Positions 8,518-16,424 of a DNA stretch of 22,857 bases are shown here, one piece after another. The first letter of the stretch is position 1; the number at the start of each line of letters is the position of its first letter. A model generated the notes under the pieces. That model saw nothing but the letters and a program-made list of their open reading frames with translations, had not been told where the DNA came from and did no database searches. A program made the translations under genes and the position numbers. Location: positions 1 to 22,857 of the forward strand of contig PBAA01000046.1 in the NCBI GenBank assembly GCA_002715785.1, in the 5' to 3' direction. The stretch comes from Gammaproteobacteria bacterium. GTDB lineage: Bacteria; Pseudomonadota; Gammaproteobacteria; Pseudomonadales; Azotimanducaceae.

Positions 8518-8720
8518 AATCCGCAATAAACCTGTATGAATTCGACGAACGAGTCATTTAGCGAGTCGGATACATCCCTCAATTCATAACGCCGAGCGGG
8601 CTGACCGGTAAAGCGAACTAGGTCCGTATTCAACATGTCATTTTCGTTTCTTCGTTTGATCCAATCTACCCTTCGCGGACCGAGGTCCACCAAATCCCCA
8701 TCGTTTCCCTCGGTATTCAT
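8514..8720 (-). CDS. Small hypothetical protein coupled to the fused CoA transferase
   Basis: A 68-residue ORF that ends in TGA overlapping the GTG start of the next gene as GTGA, the classic sign of translational coupling. The product has no membrane segment or signal and is charged, with VRFTGQPARRYELRDV in its middle. I do not recognise the family. A GGA directly before the ATG is too close to be a good ribosome site. It could be a genuine small subunit or leader peptide of the CoA transferase operon, or a chance frame whose stop happens to fall there. Confidence 0.4.
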   Translation of the reverse strand: MNTEGNDGDLVDLGPRRVDWIKRRNENDMLNTDLVRFTGQPARRYELRDVSDSLNDSFVEFIQVYCGL

Positions 8721-8739
8721 TCCGATGGACTAGGGTGTA

Positions 8740-8768
8740 CGACCGTCAACGATCATTTACGACGGTCG
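8740..8768. promoter_or_regulatory. Candidate operator: perfect 8-bp inverted repeat in a divergent promoter region
   Basis: CGACCGTC (8740-8747) and GACGGTCG (8761-8768) are exact reverse complements separated by 13 bases. The site lies in the gap between the leftward CoA transferase operon and the rightward glyoxalase gene, about 20 bases before the small ORF's start. Size and position suit a dimeric repressor site. No regulator gene is adjacent. Confidence 0.4.
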
Positions 8769-8866
8769 CCTGTGACAACGCCGTGAAACGTTACCACTCT
8801 CATCGAACCTCGCGTACCTGCGCTGACTGTTAATAACCCCGATCAATCTTCGAAGCGATTTATTTT

Positions 8867-8872
8867 TATAAT
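8867..8872 (+). promoter_or_regulatory. Probable -10 box of the glyoxalase gene
   Basis: A perfect TATAAT in an AT-rich run, 28 bases before the ATG at 8901. No good -35 hexamer stands 16-18 bases upstream, so the promoter may need an activator or be weak. Confidence 0.35.
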
Positions 8873-8900
8873 GGTCTGAATCAATAAATCCAGGACCTCG

Positions 8901-9320
8901 ATGAAATACCTACATACGATGGTACGCGTTACCGATATAGACACTTCGATTGATTTTTACTGCAACAAACTCGGCCTTGAGGAACTGCGTCGTATCGACA
9001 ACGAAGCCGGCCGGTTCACACTCGTATTTCTCGCCGCACCGGGCGATTCAGATGCACAGGTCGAATTAACTCATAACTGGGACCCAGAACCCTTGAGTGC
9101 GGGTCGTAATTTTGGGCATCTCGCCTATAGCGTCGAAAACATCTACGCGACGTGCCAACGGTTGATGGACGGTGGCGTCGTTATCAACCGTCCTCCCAGA
9201 GACGGTTACATGGCTTTCGTTCAATCACCTGACAATGTCTCAATTGAAATTCTGCAGCAAGGCCAACCACTCGCCCAACAAGAACCATGGCAATCAATGT
9301 CCAACACGGGCGAATGGTAA
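8901..9320 (+). CDS. Glyoxalase I (lactoylglutathione lyase) family protein
   Basis: This 139-residue VOC-fold protein most resembles GloA, which converts the hemithioacetal of methylglyoxal and glutathione to S-lactoylglutathione. The four metal ligands of bacterial GloA can be placed: His5, Glu55 (QVELTHNW), His73 (FGHLAYSV) and Glu116 (SIEILQQ). The pattern FYCNKLGLEELRR is also typical. Length and start match E. coli GloA. The ATG is preceded by AGGA with a spacing of six bases. The mid-region DGYMAFVQSPDN replaces the common AFxxDPDGY version, so a related VOC lyase with another substrate is possible. It is followed after 126 bases by a luciferase-like oxidoreductase on the same strand. 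Confidence 0.85.
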   Translation: MKYLHTMVRVTDIDTSIDFYCNKLGLEELRRIDNEAGRFTLVFLAAPGDSDAQVELTHNWDPEPLSAGRNFGHLAYSVENIYATCQRLMDGGVVINRPPRDGYMAFVQSPDNVSIEILQQGQPLAQQEPWQSMSNTGEW

Positions 9321-9446
9321 AGACAATCTCGGAAATGGGGGACGAGCCCAACAAGTGGCGGGCAATCGCCTCTATCTCTCACACCACTAGAACCGGTTGA
9401 GCTCTGTTATTCTGTCCAACCATTTTGCGTATCGCGGTCGTATCTT

Positions 9447-10394
9447 ATGGCGTTGTCATTAGGAGTCCACATCGGACAACAAAATCTGTCCATGGATGAA
9501 CTCCGCGTACTCTGGCGTAGGCTCGATGATGCCGGCGTCGACTGGATTTCTATTTGGGATCACCTCTACGAGGCACCCTATCAGGGGGGTAACGAGCCGC
9601 ATTTCGAAGCATTGACGACGCTGGCAACGCTGGCTGCTGATACTCAACACGCCCGCATCGGATGCCTCGTGTTTTGCGTCGGTTATCGAAACCCAGCCTT
9701 GCTCGCCAAGGCAGCCACAACCCTCGATCACATCAGTAATGGACGTTTTGAGTTGGGTCTAGGTGCAGGATGGCACATATGGGAAGCCGTCGCCCACGGG
9801 TATCCGTTCCCGGACATTGGGACCCGCTTGGACATGCTCGAAGAAGGGGTTGAGATCATTAGTCAAATGCTGACTCAAGAACGAACGAGTTACTCGGGAA
9901 GACATTACCAAGTCGACGAGGTGAGTTGTTTTCCGAGACCCCAACAATCGAAACTTCCGATATGGATTGGCGGCAGGGGCGAAAAACGCACCCTCGAACT
10001 CGTTGCCCGATACGCGGATGGGTGGAATGCAGCCTACGTTAGCCCCGAAGAATTTAAGCACTTGAACGAAGTGCTGGAAGAGTGGTGCTCAACGAGCGGA
10101 AGAAATTCTTCTGAAATTAAGCGCGGCGTCAACGTGGCCTTCGCAATGGGTATCGATCAATCCAGCGTCGCCCTACAACAAAAAGCGATGAACGATTCCT
10201 GGGGGAATACTGCAGCTAACATCAGCGAAGGGGCACTAATGTGTACACCTGACGCTGCATCCGAAAGAATTATCGAATATGTGGAAAGCGGAGTGGACGA
10301 ACTCAACATCGCCCTACGCGCTCCTTGGGATGATGCAGCTCTTGAGGTTTATCTTGAAGACGTCGTTCCGACGATTAGAAAAGCGACGGCATAA
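9447..10394 (+). CDS. Luciferase-like (LLM) flavin/F420-dependent oxidoreductase, first copy
   Basis: A 315-residue TIM-barrel protein of the bacterial luciferase superfamily. Typical segments are DDAGVDWISIWDHL (first strand and cofactor pocket), ARIGCLVFCVGYRNPALLAK, the diagnostic GRFELGLGAGWHIWEAVAHG, and LPIWIGGRGEKRTLELVARY with DGWN. Family members use FMN or F420 for hydride transfer or monooxygenation; sequence alone does not decide between them, and proteobacteria often carry this type without an obvious F420 pathway. No clear Shine-Dalgarno precedes the ATG. It shares little beyond the fold with the second LLM protein at 12181, so the pair is not a recent duplication. Confidence 0.88.
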   Translation: MALSLGVHIGQQNLSMDELRVLWRRLDDAGVDWISIWDHLYEAPYQGGNEPHFEALTTLATLAADTQHARIGCLVFCVGYRNPALLAKAATTLDHISNGRFELGLGAGWHIWEAVAHGYPFPDIGTRLDMLEEGVEIISQMLTQERTSYSGRHYQVDEVSCFPRPQQSKLPIWIGGRGEKRTLELVARYADGWNAAYVSPEEFKHLNEVLEEWCSTSGRNSSEIKRGVNVAFAMGIDQSSVALQQKAMNDSWGNTAANISEGALMCTPDAASERIIEYVESGVDELNIALRAPWDDAALEVYLEDVVPTIRKATA

Positions 10395-10433
10395 CAACTG
10401 TTTCTCAATCCACGGCCGCTAACGCGCACACCG

Positions 10434-11282
10434 TTATACGTCTTCAATTAACTCGGAATAAGCGATGAGACGGCAGGCTTCTTCGTAGTGAAGTTTCTCG
10501 ATCAGCTGTCCGTTCATAACCGCAACGCCCTTCCCTGCCGACAACGCCTCGGCCCATATTTCCGTTATCTGTTTCGCACGAAGTAGCACGTCCTCGTCTA
10601 CTCCGAAAATTCGGTTTGCGGTCGCAATCTGGGATGGGTGGATCAGGCACTTTCCGTCGAACCCCAAGCTACGGCCCTGCTCGCAGACCTTTTCCAACGA
10701 ATTGTTATTCTCAAGGTCAAGGTGGACGCCGTCGAGAATGTCGCGCTGTTCCGACCGCGCCGCATTTACACACCTCGAAAGTGCATAAAGAACACTGTCG
10801 CGATTGTCCGTGTGTTGGGCCCTTAAGTCGGCGACCAAGTCGCTCGTACCCATGACTAATACATCCGCAGGTGATTCCGCGATTTTCTCGACGTTGGTAA
10901 CTCCACGAGGCGTTTCTATCATGACCCAAACGTTCTTTTTCGGACCATCCAATGCATCAAGACGCCGGCGTATCTCATAGACCTGCTCAGCTCGCTCCAC
11001 CTTCGGAAAAAGAAGGCCGTCAACGTCAGTCGTTACCATTGTTTCGACGTCGTCGTGACACCAGGGCGTTTCGATCCCGTTACAACGAACCACAAGTTCC
11101 CGATTCCCGTAACCGCCCTGCTCTATGACCTCCCGAACTAGTCCTCGAGCATGAATTTTTGAGTCGGGCGCCACCGCATCTTCTAAATCGAAAATAATGA
11201 CGTCACACCTCAAAGAACGAGCCTTTTGCATCGCACGCTCATTAATCCCCGGCATGAACAAAGCCGACCGACGCGGTCTCAT
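10434..11282 (-). CDS. HpcH/HpaI-CitE family CoA-ester lyase (malyl/citramalyl-CoA lyase-like)
   Basis: This 282-residue protein belongs to the CitE/Mcl group, which cleaves or forms beta-hydroxyacyl-CoA esters such as malyl-CoA, citramalyl-CoA or methylmalyl-CoA with a bound Mg2+. Seen: RRSALFMPGINERAMQKA at the start, DVIIFDLEDAV, LVVRCNGIETPW, VWVMIETPRGV with the metal-binding Glu, VMGTSDLVADL with an Asp, and FDGKCLIHPSQI near the C terminus. The frame is open up to 11357, but the ATG at 11282 matches the usual family start and has AAGGAG nine bases before it. It converges on the LLM gene and could share a promoter region with the gene behind it (213-base gap). The substrate is not deducible. 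Confidence 0.88.
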   Translation of the reverse strand: MRPRRSALFMPGINERAMQKARSLRCDVIIFDLEDAVAPDSKIHARGLVREVIEQGGYGNRELVVRCNGIETPWCHDDVETMVTTDVDGLLFPKVERAEQVYEIRRRLDALDGPKKNVWVMIETPRGVTNVEKIAESPADVLVMGTSDLVADLRAQHTDNRDSVLYALSRCVNAARSEQRDILDGVHLDLENNNSLEKVCEQGRSLGFDGKCLIHPSQIATANRIFGVDEDVLLRAKQITEIWAEALSAGKGVAVMNGQLIEKLHYEEACRLIAYSELIEDV

Positions 11283-11495
11283 AGACAGAGTCTCCTTACC
11301 TCGGCTATACCCACGAAAGCACGGTTTCGCGTAGAGTTCTTCGCCCGTAGATTCCATCGCAATACACGGCCATTAGCTGTATTGACAGATCTCAACTGGC
11401 GTCTGGAAACAGGCGGACGTGACCCCGATGAGTTACCCCAATCACGGGCAACTTCCCCAGCTTGACCGATCTTGGACCGAGGTCGTATCGCTCCA

Positions 11496-12044
11496 TCAAC
11501 GTTCAAATCGAGGCAGACCTTCATCCAGTTGTACGCCAAACGTATTCAGAGCCATCGCAAGCATCGTGTATTGCCCCACCGTAAAAACGACATCCATCAC
11601 CTGTCGAGTATCGAAGTGCTCGGCAAGTTTTCGCCATACGTCAGCTGACAACATTTGGTCCCGCACCAGTTCGTCCGCGGCGTCGCAAAGAAGTTTTTCG
11701 AGTTCCCCCAGACCATCACCGTTGCTTCCAATCGCCCGTATCTCGTCGTCATTTATGCCGGCTTCGCGAGCGATTACGACATGTTGCCCCCACTCGTATT
11801 CCGCGCTGACAAGCTTTGCGGTCCGGAGAATTAATATCTCCCGCTCCCTAACCTCGATCGTCGACTTACCAAGGACATGGTTCGCGAACACGAGCCAACG
11901 ACGAAACAAGTCTGGGTGATGAATTAATGTTCCGAATACATTGAATACTCGACCACCAGTTACAAAGGGCTGCATAAGATCCCTCTGTGCCTGACTCCAA
12001 TCAGATTCGGGTACTGGTGCGATCCGTGGTTCCGACAAGCGCAT
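11496..12044 (-). CDS. Carboxymuconolactone decarboxylase (CMD/AhpD-like) family protein
   Basis: A 182-residue all-helical protein. It has the CMD core pattern REREILILRTAKLVSAEYEW, then GQHVVIAREAGINDDEI. The Glu84-Trp85-x-x-His88 arrangement is the acid/base version of the family. There is no CxxC, so it is not an AhpD peroxidase. Such proteins are abundant in proteobacteria and most have no assigned reaction; gamma-carboxymuconolactone decarboxylase is only the founding member. The ATG is preceded by GAGG with a suitable gap. It is divergent from the second LLM gene, with 136 bases between that must hold both promoters. Confidence 0.88.
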   Translation of the reverse strand: MRLSEPRIAPVPESDWSQAQRDLMQPFVTGGRVFNVFGTLIHHPDLFRRWLVFANHVLGKSTIEVREREILILRTAKLVSAEYEWGQHVVIAREAGINDDEIRAIGSNGDGLGELEKLLCDAADELVRDQMLSADVWRKLAEHFDTRQVMDVVFTVGQYTMLAMALNTFGVQLDEGLPRFER

Positions 12045-12180
12045 TTTTTACCTCGCTCAAAATGAAATAATTTTGTGATCTATTTTGCACGACATACTTC
12101 CGTTCAGAAGCGCCGGGTTTCGTACGCAACTATCAAGACGTACTATCCCCGACAATACATTCTAAACACAGGGCTCCCTC

Positions 12181-13044
12181 ATGGCCTTTCGCGCGATCGA
12201 AGACACTCATTTCGGCGTCTCCATGTTCCCAACCGATTACTCGATTCAACCCGTGGAACTCGCAATTGCGGTCGAGGAAAGGGGCCTGGACAGTTTATTT
12301 TTTCCAGAACACACACACATCCCCGCAAGTCGCAAATCGCCCTTCCCCGGAGGAGGCGACCTGCCTAAACAGTACTGGCACAGCCACGACCCATTCGTCG
12401 CGTTAGGAGCTGCGGCTGCCGTAACCGAGCGTATTCTTTTGGGGACCGGAATATGCCTAATCATCGAACGTGATCCAATTACCACGGCCAAGGAAATCGC
12501 CTCACTCGATATGATTTCGAAAGGCCGAAGCATCATCGGTATTGGTGCCGGTTGGAATCGCGAGGAAATGGAAAATCATGGTGCAAATTTTTCGCGCCGC
12601 TGGGCCATTGTCCGAGAAAAGGTATTGGCCATGCGGGAAATTTGGACGAAGGAGGAAGCTGAATTTCACGGCGAGCACGTCGATTTCGACCCGATTTGGT
12701 CGTACCCCAAACCTATACAGGATAATGGTCCGCCGATTTGGATCGGAGCGAACTCAAAGTGGGTCTTCGATCGTATCGCCGATTACGCTGACGGCTGGAT
12801 GCCTATCGGAGGTTTAGGGTCTGGAAACATGGACCGTCTACGCGACGCATTCGAAACCCACGGCAGAAAAGTCGAGGACCTCGATTTAGCACTGTTCGGC
12901 AGCCCGATGGATGCAGATCATGCACGCGGCAGGATCGAACAGGGCTTCGACCATCTGATCTTCAACTTGCCATCGGAGGCGGCTGATGAGGTTCTGCCTA
13001 TCCTCGATCGTTGCGCGGAGGTCGTAAAGGCAATTCGCGATTAA
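12181..13044 (+). CDS. Luciferase-like (LLM) flavin/F420-dependent oxidoreductase, second copy
   Basis: A 287-residue protein of the luciferase-like superfamily in the shorter branch of LLM oxidoreductases often called F420-dependent. Markers are FGVSMFPTDYSIQPVELA, LDSLFFPEHTHIPASR, the diagnostic GRSIIGIGAGWNREEMENHG, REIWTKEEAEFHGEHVDFDP, and PPIWIGANSKWVFDRIADY with DGWMPIGG. The cofactor is F420 or FMN; I cannot tell which. It is followed 60 bases later, on the same strand, by a flavodoxin-like protein, so the two may form a small redox operon. Confidence 0.88.
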   Translation: MAFRAIEDTHFGVSMFPTDYSIQPVELAIAVEERGLDSLFFPEHTHIPASRKSPFPGGGDLPKQYWHSHDPFVALGAAAAVTERILLGTGICLIIERDPITTAKEIASLDMISKGRSIIGIGAGWNREEMENHGANFSRRWAIVREKVLAMREIWTKEEAEFHGEHVDFDPIWSYPKPIQDNGPPIWIGANSKWVFDRIADYADGWMPIGGLGSGNMDRLRDAFETHGRKVEDLDLALFGSPMDADHARGRIEQGFDHLIFNLPSEAADEVLPILDRCAEVVKAIRD

Positions 13045-13104
13045 ACGAAGCACCGTCCACCTACGTCCAAAGAGCAAGGGTCCAAATTGCGCCAGCCTTG
13101 AGCC

Positions 13105-13572
13105 ATGGCGTTAAAGAACCTACTCATCGTTTATCACTCTAAGACGGGAAAGACCCAACGACTCGCCGACGCGGTATACGCAGGCGCAAATGACAAGTCG
13201 TTCGAGACGATTTCCGTCACCATGAAAACTGCCAGCGAAGCGGGCCCTAGCGATATTATCGAGTCGGATGGTTTACTGCTCGGCACGCCCGAAAACTTTG
13301 GCTATATGTCCGGCGCCATGAAGGACTTCCTCGACCGAACTTTCTACGAGGTCGAAGGGAAAATCCAATCACTGCCATACTCAACGTTCATCAGCGCGGG
13401 AAACGATGGCAGCGGTGCATTACGAGCGATCAGAAGAATCGCCAATGGCTATCCATTTCAGGAAGTCCAGGAGCCAGTGGTAGTCGTAGGCGATCCAACA
13501 CCCGACGATCTCATTAGATGTAAAGAGTTGGGCATGGCGCTTGGCGCAGGTATTGACGCCGATATTTTTTGA
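13105..13572 (+). CDS. Flavodoxin-like / NAD(P)H-dependent oxidoreductase domain protein
   Basis: This 155-residue single-domain protein has the flavodoxin fold. LLIVYHSKTGKTQRLADAV carries the FMN-phosphate loop (SKTGKT), GLLLGTPENFGYMSGAMKDF forms the second flavin loop, and TFISAGNDGSGALRAI the third. The length suits a small flavodoxin or a WrbA-like reductase domain. It would bind FMN and shuttle electrons or reduce small quinone or nitro compounds in the cytoplasm. Lying directly behind an LLM oxidoreductase suggests flavin supply or electron transfer to it. Its TGA stop is one base from the convergent stop of the MATE gene. Confidence 0.85.
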   Translation: MALKNLLIVYHSKTGKTQRLADAVYAGANDKSFETISVTMKTASEAGPSDIIESDGLLLGTPENFGYMSGAMKDFLDRTFYEVEGKIQSLPYSTFISAGNDGSGALRAIRRIANGYPFQEVQEPVVVVGDPTPDDLIRCKELGMALGAGIDADIF

Positions 13573-13573
13573 G

Positions 13574-14932
13574 TCAAGAGCTGACACTCAACGGGTAGCC
13601 CGCGAGGATATCTCGATTTAATTCACGTCGGGCCCACACGTATCCTAATAGCCCGACCAGGACGTTGCTCACTGCGATCGCGACAAAAACACCGCGATAC
13701 GCCATGAAGAAGTTGAGAACTAACGCAAGGGGTATCTGCACGACGACCATACGAAGTATGGAAATCACTAATGATGGCATCGGTTGGCCTAACGCCACAA
13801 AATAACTAGTAGCCATCATCGTAACGCCGAAAAAACCGAACGTGATGGGAACAATCAACATAAATTCATATGCTGCTCTGATCACATCCGTGTCATCGAC
13901 CATGGCGCCCACAATCGAGTTCCCGAACAGCGCCAAGACTGCAAAGGCCAACAATCCCCATACCATCGAAAACCGATATGAAATTGATAGCGCTATCCGT
14001 ATACGCTCATTTTTTCTAGCGCCATAATTCTGACCAACGAATGGGCCGATACTGGACGAAAGAGCCATGAGTACCATGGTTGCCAACGACTCAATTCGGG
14101 TCGCAACACCAAACGCCGCAACAATCGCGTGCCCGTGGGCCGCTAGAAGCGCCATCAGAACACTCATGGATACAGGCCCAATCAAGCTCGAGGCTATCGA
14201 CGGAACCCCGATTCGCAATACCTCGGTCCAAGATCGAAGCATCTTTTGTAGAGAACCCGGACGTCCAAAGAGTCCGAATCGACGGAAAACAATGAGCGCG
14301 TAAATAGAAGGTGCCGCACGCGAAATGATGAATGCCCACGCTGAACCGTCCACTCCGAGGCCATCCATATCGGCAAAACCGAATATCAATGCCGGCGCAA
14401 TCAACACTTGGAATACCGCGCCGGAAGTCATGATGATCCCAGGCGTGCGTGCGTCGCCGAGCGCTCGCAGCATCATGCCCCCGACCATGGGTATCGCAAA
14501 CAACGGCAGCCCAACGAACCATATGCGTACATATGCAACGGTAGTGGGCAGGATCTCCTCGCTCGCTCCTTGCCATCTAAAAAGCACGGGCGCGTACACG
14601 TATCCCAGAATCGAGATCACAACGATTAAGAGCAACACTAAGATCAACGTGTGAGCGCCGATGAGCAGGCATCGTTCTCGGTCACCGCTACCAAGGATGC
14701 GCGACATAATTGAAGTCGCACCTACCCCTAGTCCCATGGAAACGCTCGATACGGCCATCACTAGCGGAAACGTAAAGCTAACGGCGGCAAGTTCTGCGGT
14801 CCCAATCCAACCGATATAGACCGTGTCGATCATCGACGCGACAATCATCGATGAAATACCCAGAAACATCGGCGCGGTCAGACGACTTAGATGACGGGCG
14901 ACTGACCCGGAGGTGAGATCAAAGACGGGCAC
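13574..14932 (-). CDS. MATE family multidrug/Na+ efflux transporter
   Basis: The 452-residue protein is highly hydrophobic, with about twelve inner-membrane segments, and reads as a typical MATE antiporter. LSRLTAPMFLGISSMIVASM opens the first helix, followed by VYIGWIGTAELAAVSFTFPL, GLGVGATSIMSRILGSGD (the MATE loop after helix 2), and in the second half SIGPFVGQNYGARKNERI, the equivalent loop of the internal duplication. It should export organic cations or small metabolites in exchange for Na+ or H+. The start is GTG at 14932, with GGAAG in front. Several antisense open frames here are shadows of its skewed codons. It is divergent from the acyltransferase gene at 15080. Confidence 0.92.
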   Translation of the reverse strand: MPVFDLTSGSVARHLSRLTAPMFLGISSMIVASMIDTVYIGWIGTAELAAVSFTFPLVMAVSSVSMGLGVGATSIMSRILGSGDRERCLLIGAHTLILVLLLIVVISILGYVYAPVLFRWQGASEEILPTTVAYVRIWFVGLPLFAIPMVGGMMLRALGDARTPGIIMTSGAVFQVLIAPALIFGFADMDGLGVDGSAWAFIISRAAPSIYALIVFRRFGLFGRPGSLQKMLRSWTEVLRIGVPSIASSLIGPVSMSVLMALLAAHGHAIVAAFGVATRIESLATMVLMALSSSIGPFVGQNYGARKNERIRIALSISYRFSMVWGLLAFAVLALFGNSIVGAMVDDTDVIRAAYEFMLIVPITFGFFGVTMMATSYFVALGQPMPSLVISILRMVVVQIPLALVLNFFMAYRGVFVAIAVSNVLVGLLGYVWARRELNRDILAGYPLSVSS

Positions 14933-15079
14933 GGCTGACTTCCCTTTGCGGAGACCACGGAGCGAGATATGTCCGCGGTCCGCTCAGCCACCATCATACC
15001 ACTGCGAAGAATCACGCAAAAAACCTCATCGCGAACGAAGCTCGGGGTATATTAGGTATCGCAATTTCGGAACTTAGTT

Positions 15080-16285
15080 TTGACCGATCGCACGGCCCAT
15101 ATACTCCAGAACATCACTGCGATTTCGCCAGACGATTGGAATCACTGTGCCAATCCGGCCGGCGACGAGTACAACCCATTTCTAGACCACCGTTTCCTTC
15201 GCGCGCTGGAAGAAAGCGGCAGCGCCGCAGCAGAAACCGGCTGGCAACCATTTCACCTCTGCCTAAAAGAAGCAAAAACCACGGTCGGCGTTGTACCCAT
15301 TTACCTCAAATCACACTCAAGAGGGGAATACGTTTTCGATTCGGGCTGGGCGGACGCGTTCTACCGAGCAGGCGGAGACTATTACCCCAAAATGCAGGTC
15401 AGCGTTCCGTTTACTCCAGCTACTGGGCGCCGACTACTCGTGAGCGATTCGCCAAAACGCGATCAAATCGAAGAACAGCTTTTGCATTCCCTTGTCCAAG
15501 TCGCAAAACAGATCAAAGTCAGCTCACTACACCTGACTTTCCTGCCTAAAGCGCAATGGGACCGGGCAGGCAAATTTGGGATGCTGCAACGGATGGATAC
15601 TCAGTTCCATTGGCGCAACAACGGTTACGACACGTTCGAAAAGTTCCTTGAAGATCTTTCCTCGAAGAAACGCAAAAACATTCGTCGAGAACGCCGCGGC
15701 GCTGTCGCTAACGACATTACGATCGAGTGGATCACCGGCAGTGATCTAAAAGAAAGTCATTGGGATGCGTTTTACGAGTTTTACATCGATACCAGCAATC
15801 GCAAATGGGGGACCACCTATCTCACCCGTTCCTTTTTTAGCTTGATTTCAGAACTCATGCCCGAACAAACACTACTCATCCTGTGTAAAAGAAACGGTCG
15901 GTACATTGCCGGGGCAATTAACTTTATCGGTGAAAAAACGCTATTTGGGCGAAACTGGGGCTGCAGAGAAGACCACCGATTTCTCCATTTCGAAACCTGT
16001 TATTACCAAGCCATCGAGTTCGCAATCGCAAACCAGCTTGAGTCGGTGGAAGCTGGAGCCCAAGGATCACATAAAATCGCTCGCGGCTATCTTGCACGGC
16101 CCACGTACTCGGCTCACTGGGTTCGAGACGCCGGATTTCGTGAAGCCATCGCCCAATTCCTCAACGACGAACGGAGATATGTTGAACAGGACATTGAGTG
16201 GGTTGAATCACACACGCCATTTCGGACCGATGTCGACCTGGAGAGTTTTCAACACCGCCTTAAGCTCGATCAACTAGGCAACTAA
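15080..16285 (+). CDS. GNAT-fold acyltransferase of the COG3146 (peptidoglycan-biosynthesis-like) family
   Basis: This 401-residue protein matches the conserved proteobacterial family COG3146/DUF482, which resembles FemAB/GNAT acyltransferases. Recognised segments are NPFLDHRFLRALEESGSA, TGWQPFHLCLKE, SLHLTFLPKAQW, QFHWRNNGYDTFEKFLEDLSS followed by KKRKNIRRERR, GRNWGCREDHRFLHFETCYY, and EAGAQGSHKIARGYLARPTY. The biochemical role is unproven; family names mention peptidoglycan biosynthesis or recognition. The start is a TTG with a GGA ten bases upstream; no ATG lies in frame near the conserved N terminus. It is followed 139 bases later by asnS on the same strand. Confidence 0.85.
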   Translation: MTDRTAHILQNITAISPDDWNHCANPAGDEYNPFLDHRFLRALEESGSAAAETGWQPFHLCLKEAKTTVGVVPIYLKSHSRGEYVFDSGWADAFYRAGGDYYPKMQVSVPFTPATGRRLLVSDSPKRDQIEEQLLHSLVQVAKQIKVSSLHLTFLPKAQWDRAGKFGMLQRMDTQFHWRNNGYDTFEKFLEDLSSKKRKNIRRERRGAVANDITIEWITGSDLKESHWDAFYEFYIDTSNRKWGTTYLTRSFFSLISELMPEQTLLILCKRNGRYIAGAINFIGEKTLFGRNWGCREDHRFLHFETCYYQAIEFAIANQLESVEAGAQGSHKIARGYLARPTYSAHWVRDAGFREAIAQFLNDERRYVEQDIEWVESHTPFRTDVDLESFQHRLKLDQLGN

Positions 16286-16424
16286 TCCCACGCGAGCAAA
16301 ACTCGGACGTAAAAAGCTCGTCTCCTTCAAACTCATCGACCCTCGTAGTGAATAGATACCGGAAAGTTGCACTTAAACCGCGGTTTTCGCCCAGACTGCG
16401 CATCAGAACCGTTTCTATTCCTTT

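Noticed and set aside
11419..11919. 166-codon plus-strand open frame
   Set aside because: It is antisense to the CMD-family gene; Ser- and Arg-rich composition is typical of a shadow frame.
13566..13592. TTGAGT/ACTCAA inverted repeat between the flavodoxin and MATE stop codons as a bidirectional terminator
   Set aside because: The stem is six AT-rich pairs and the T-run lies before, not after, the hairpin on the plus strand.
14091..14576. 161-codon minus-strand open frame
   Set aside because: It lies out of frame within the MATE transporter and has low-complexity, Arg/Cys/His-rich composition.
16375..16386. Perfect 12-bp palindrome AAACCGCGGTTT upstream of asnS
   Set aside because: A 12-bp palindrome is expected several times by chance in 23 kb, and it is not placed on a convincing promoter.
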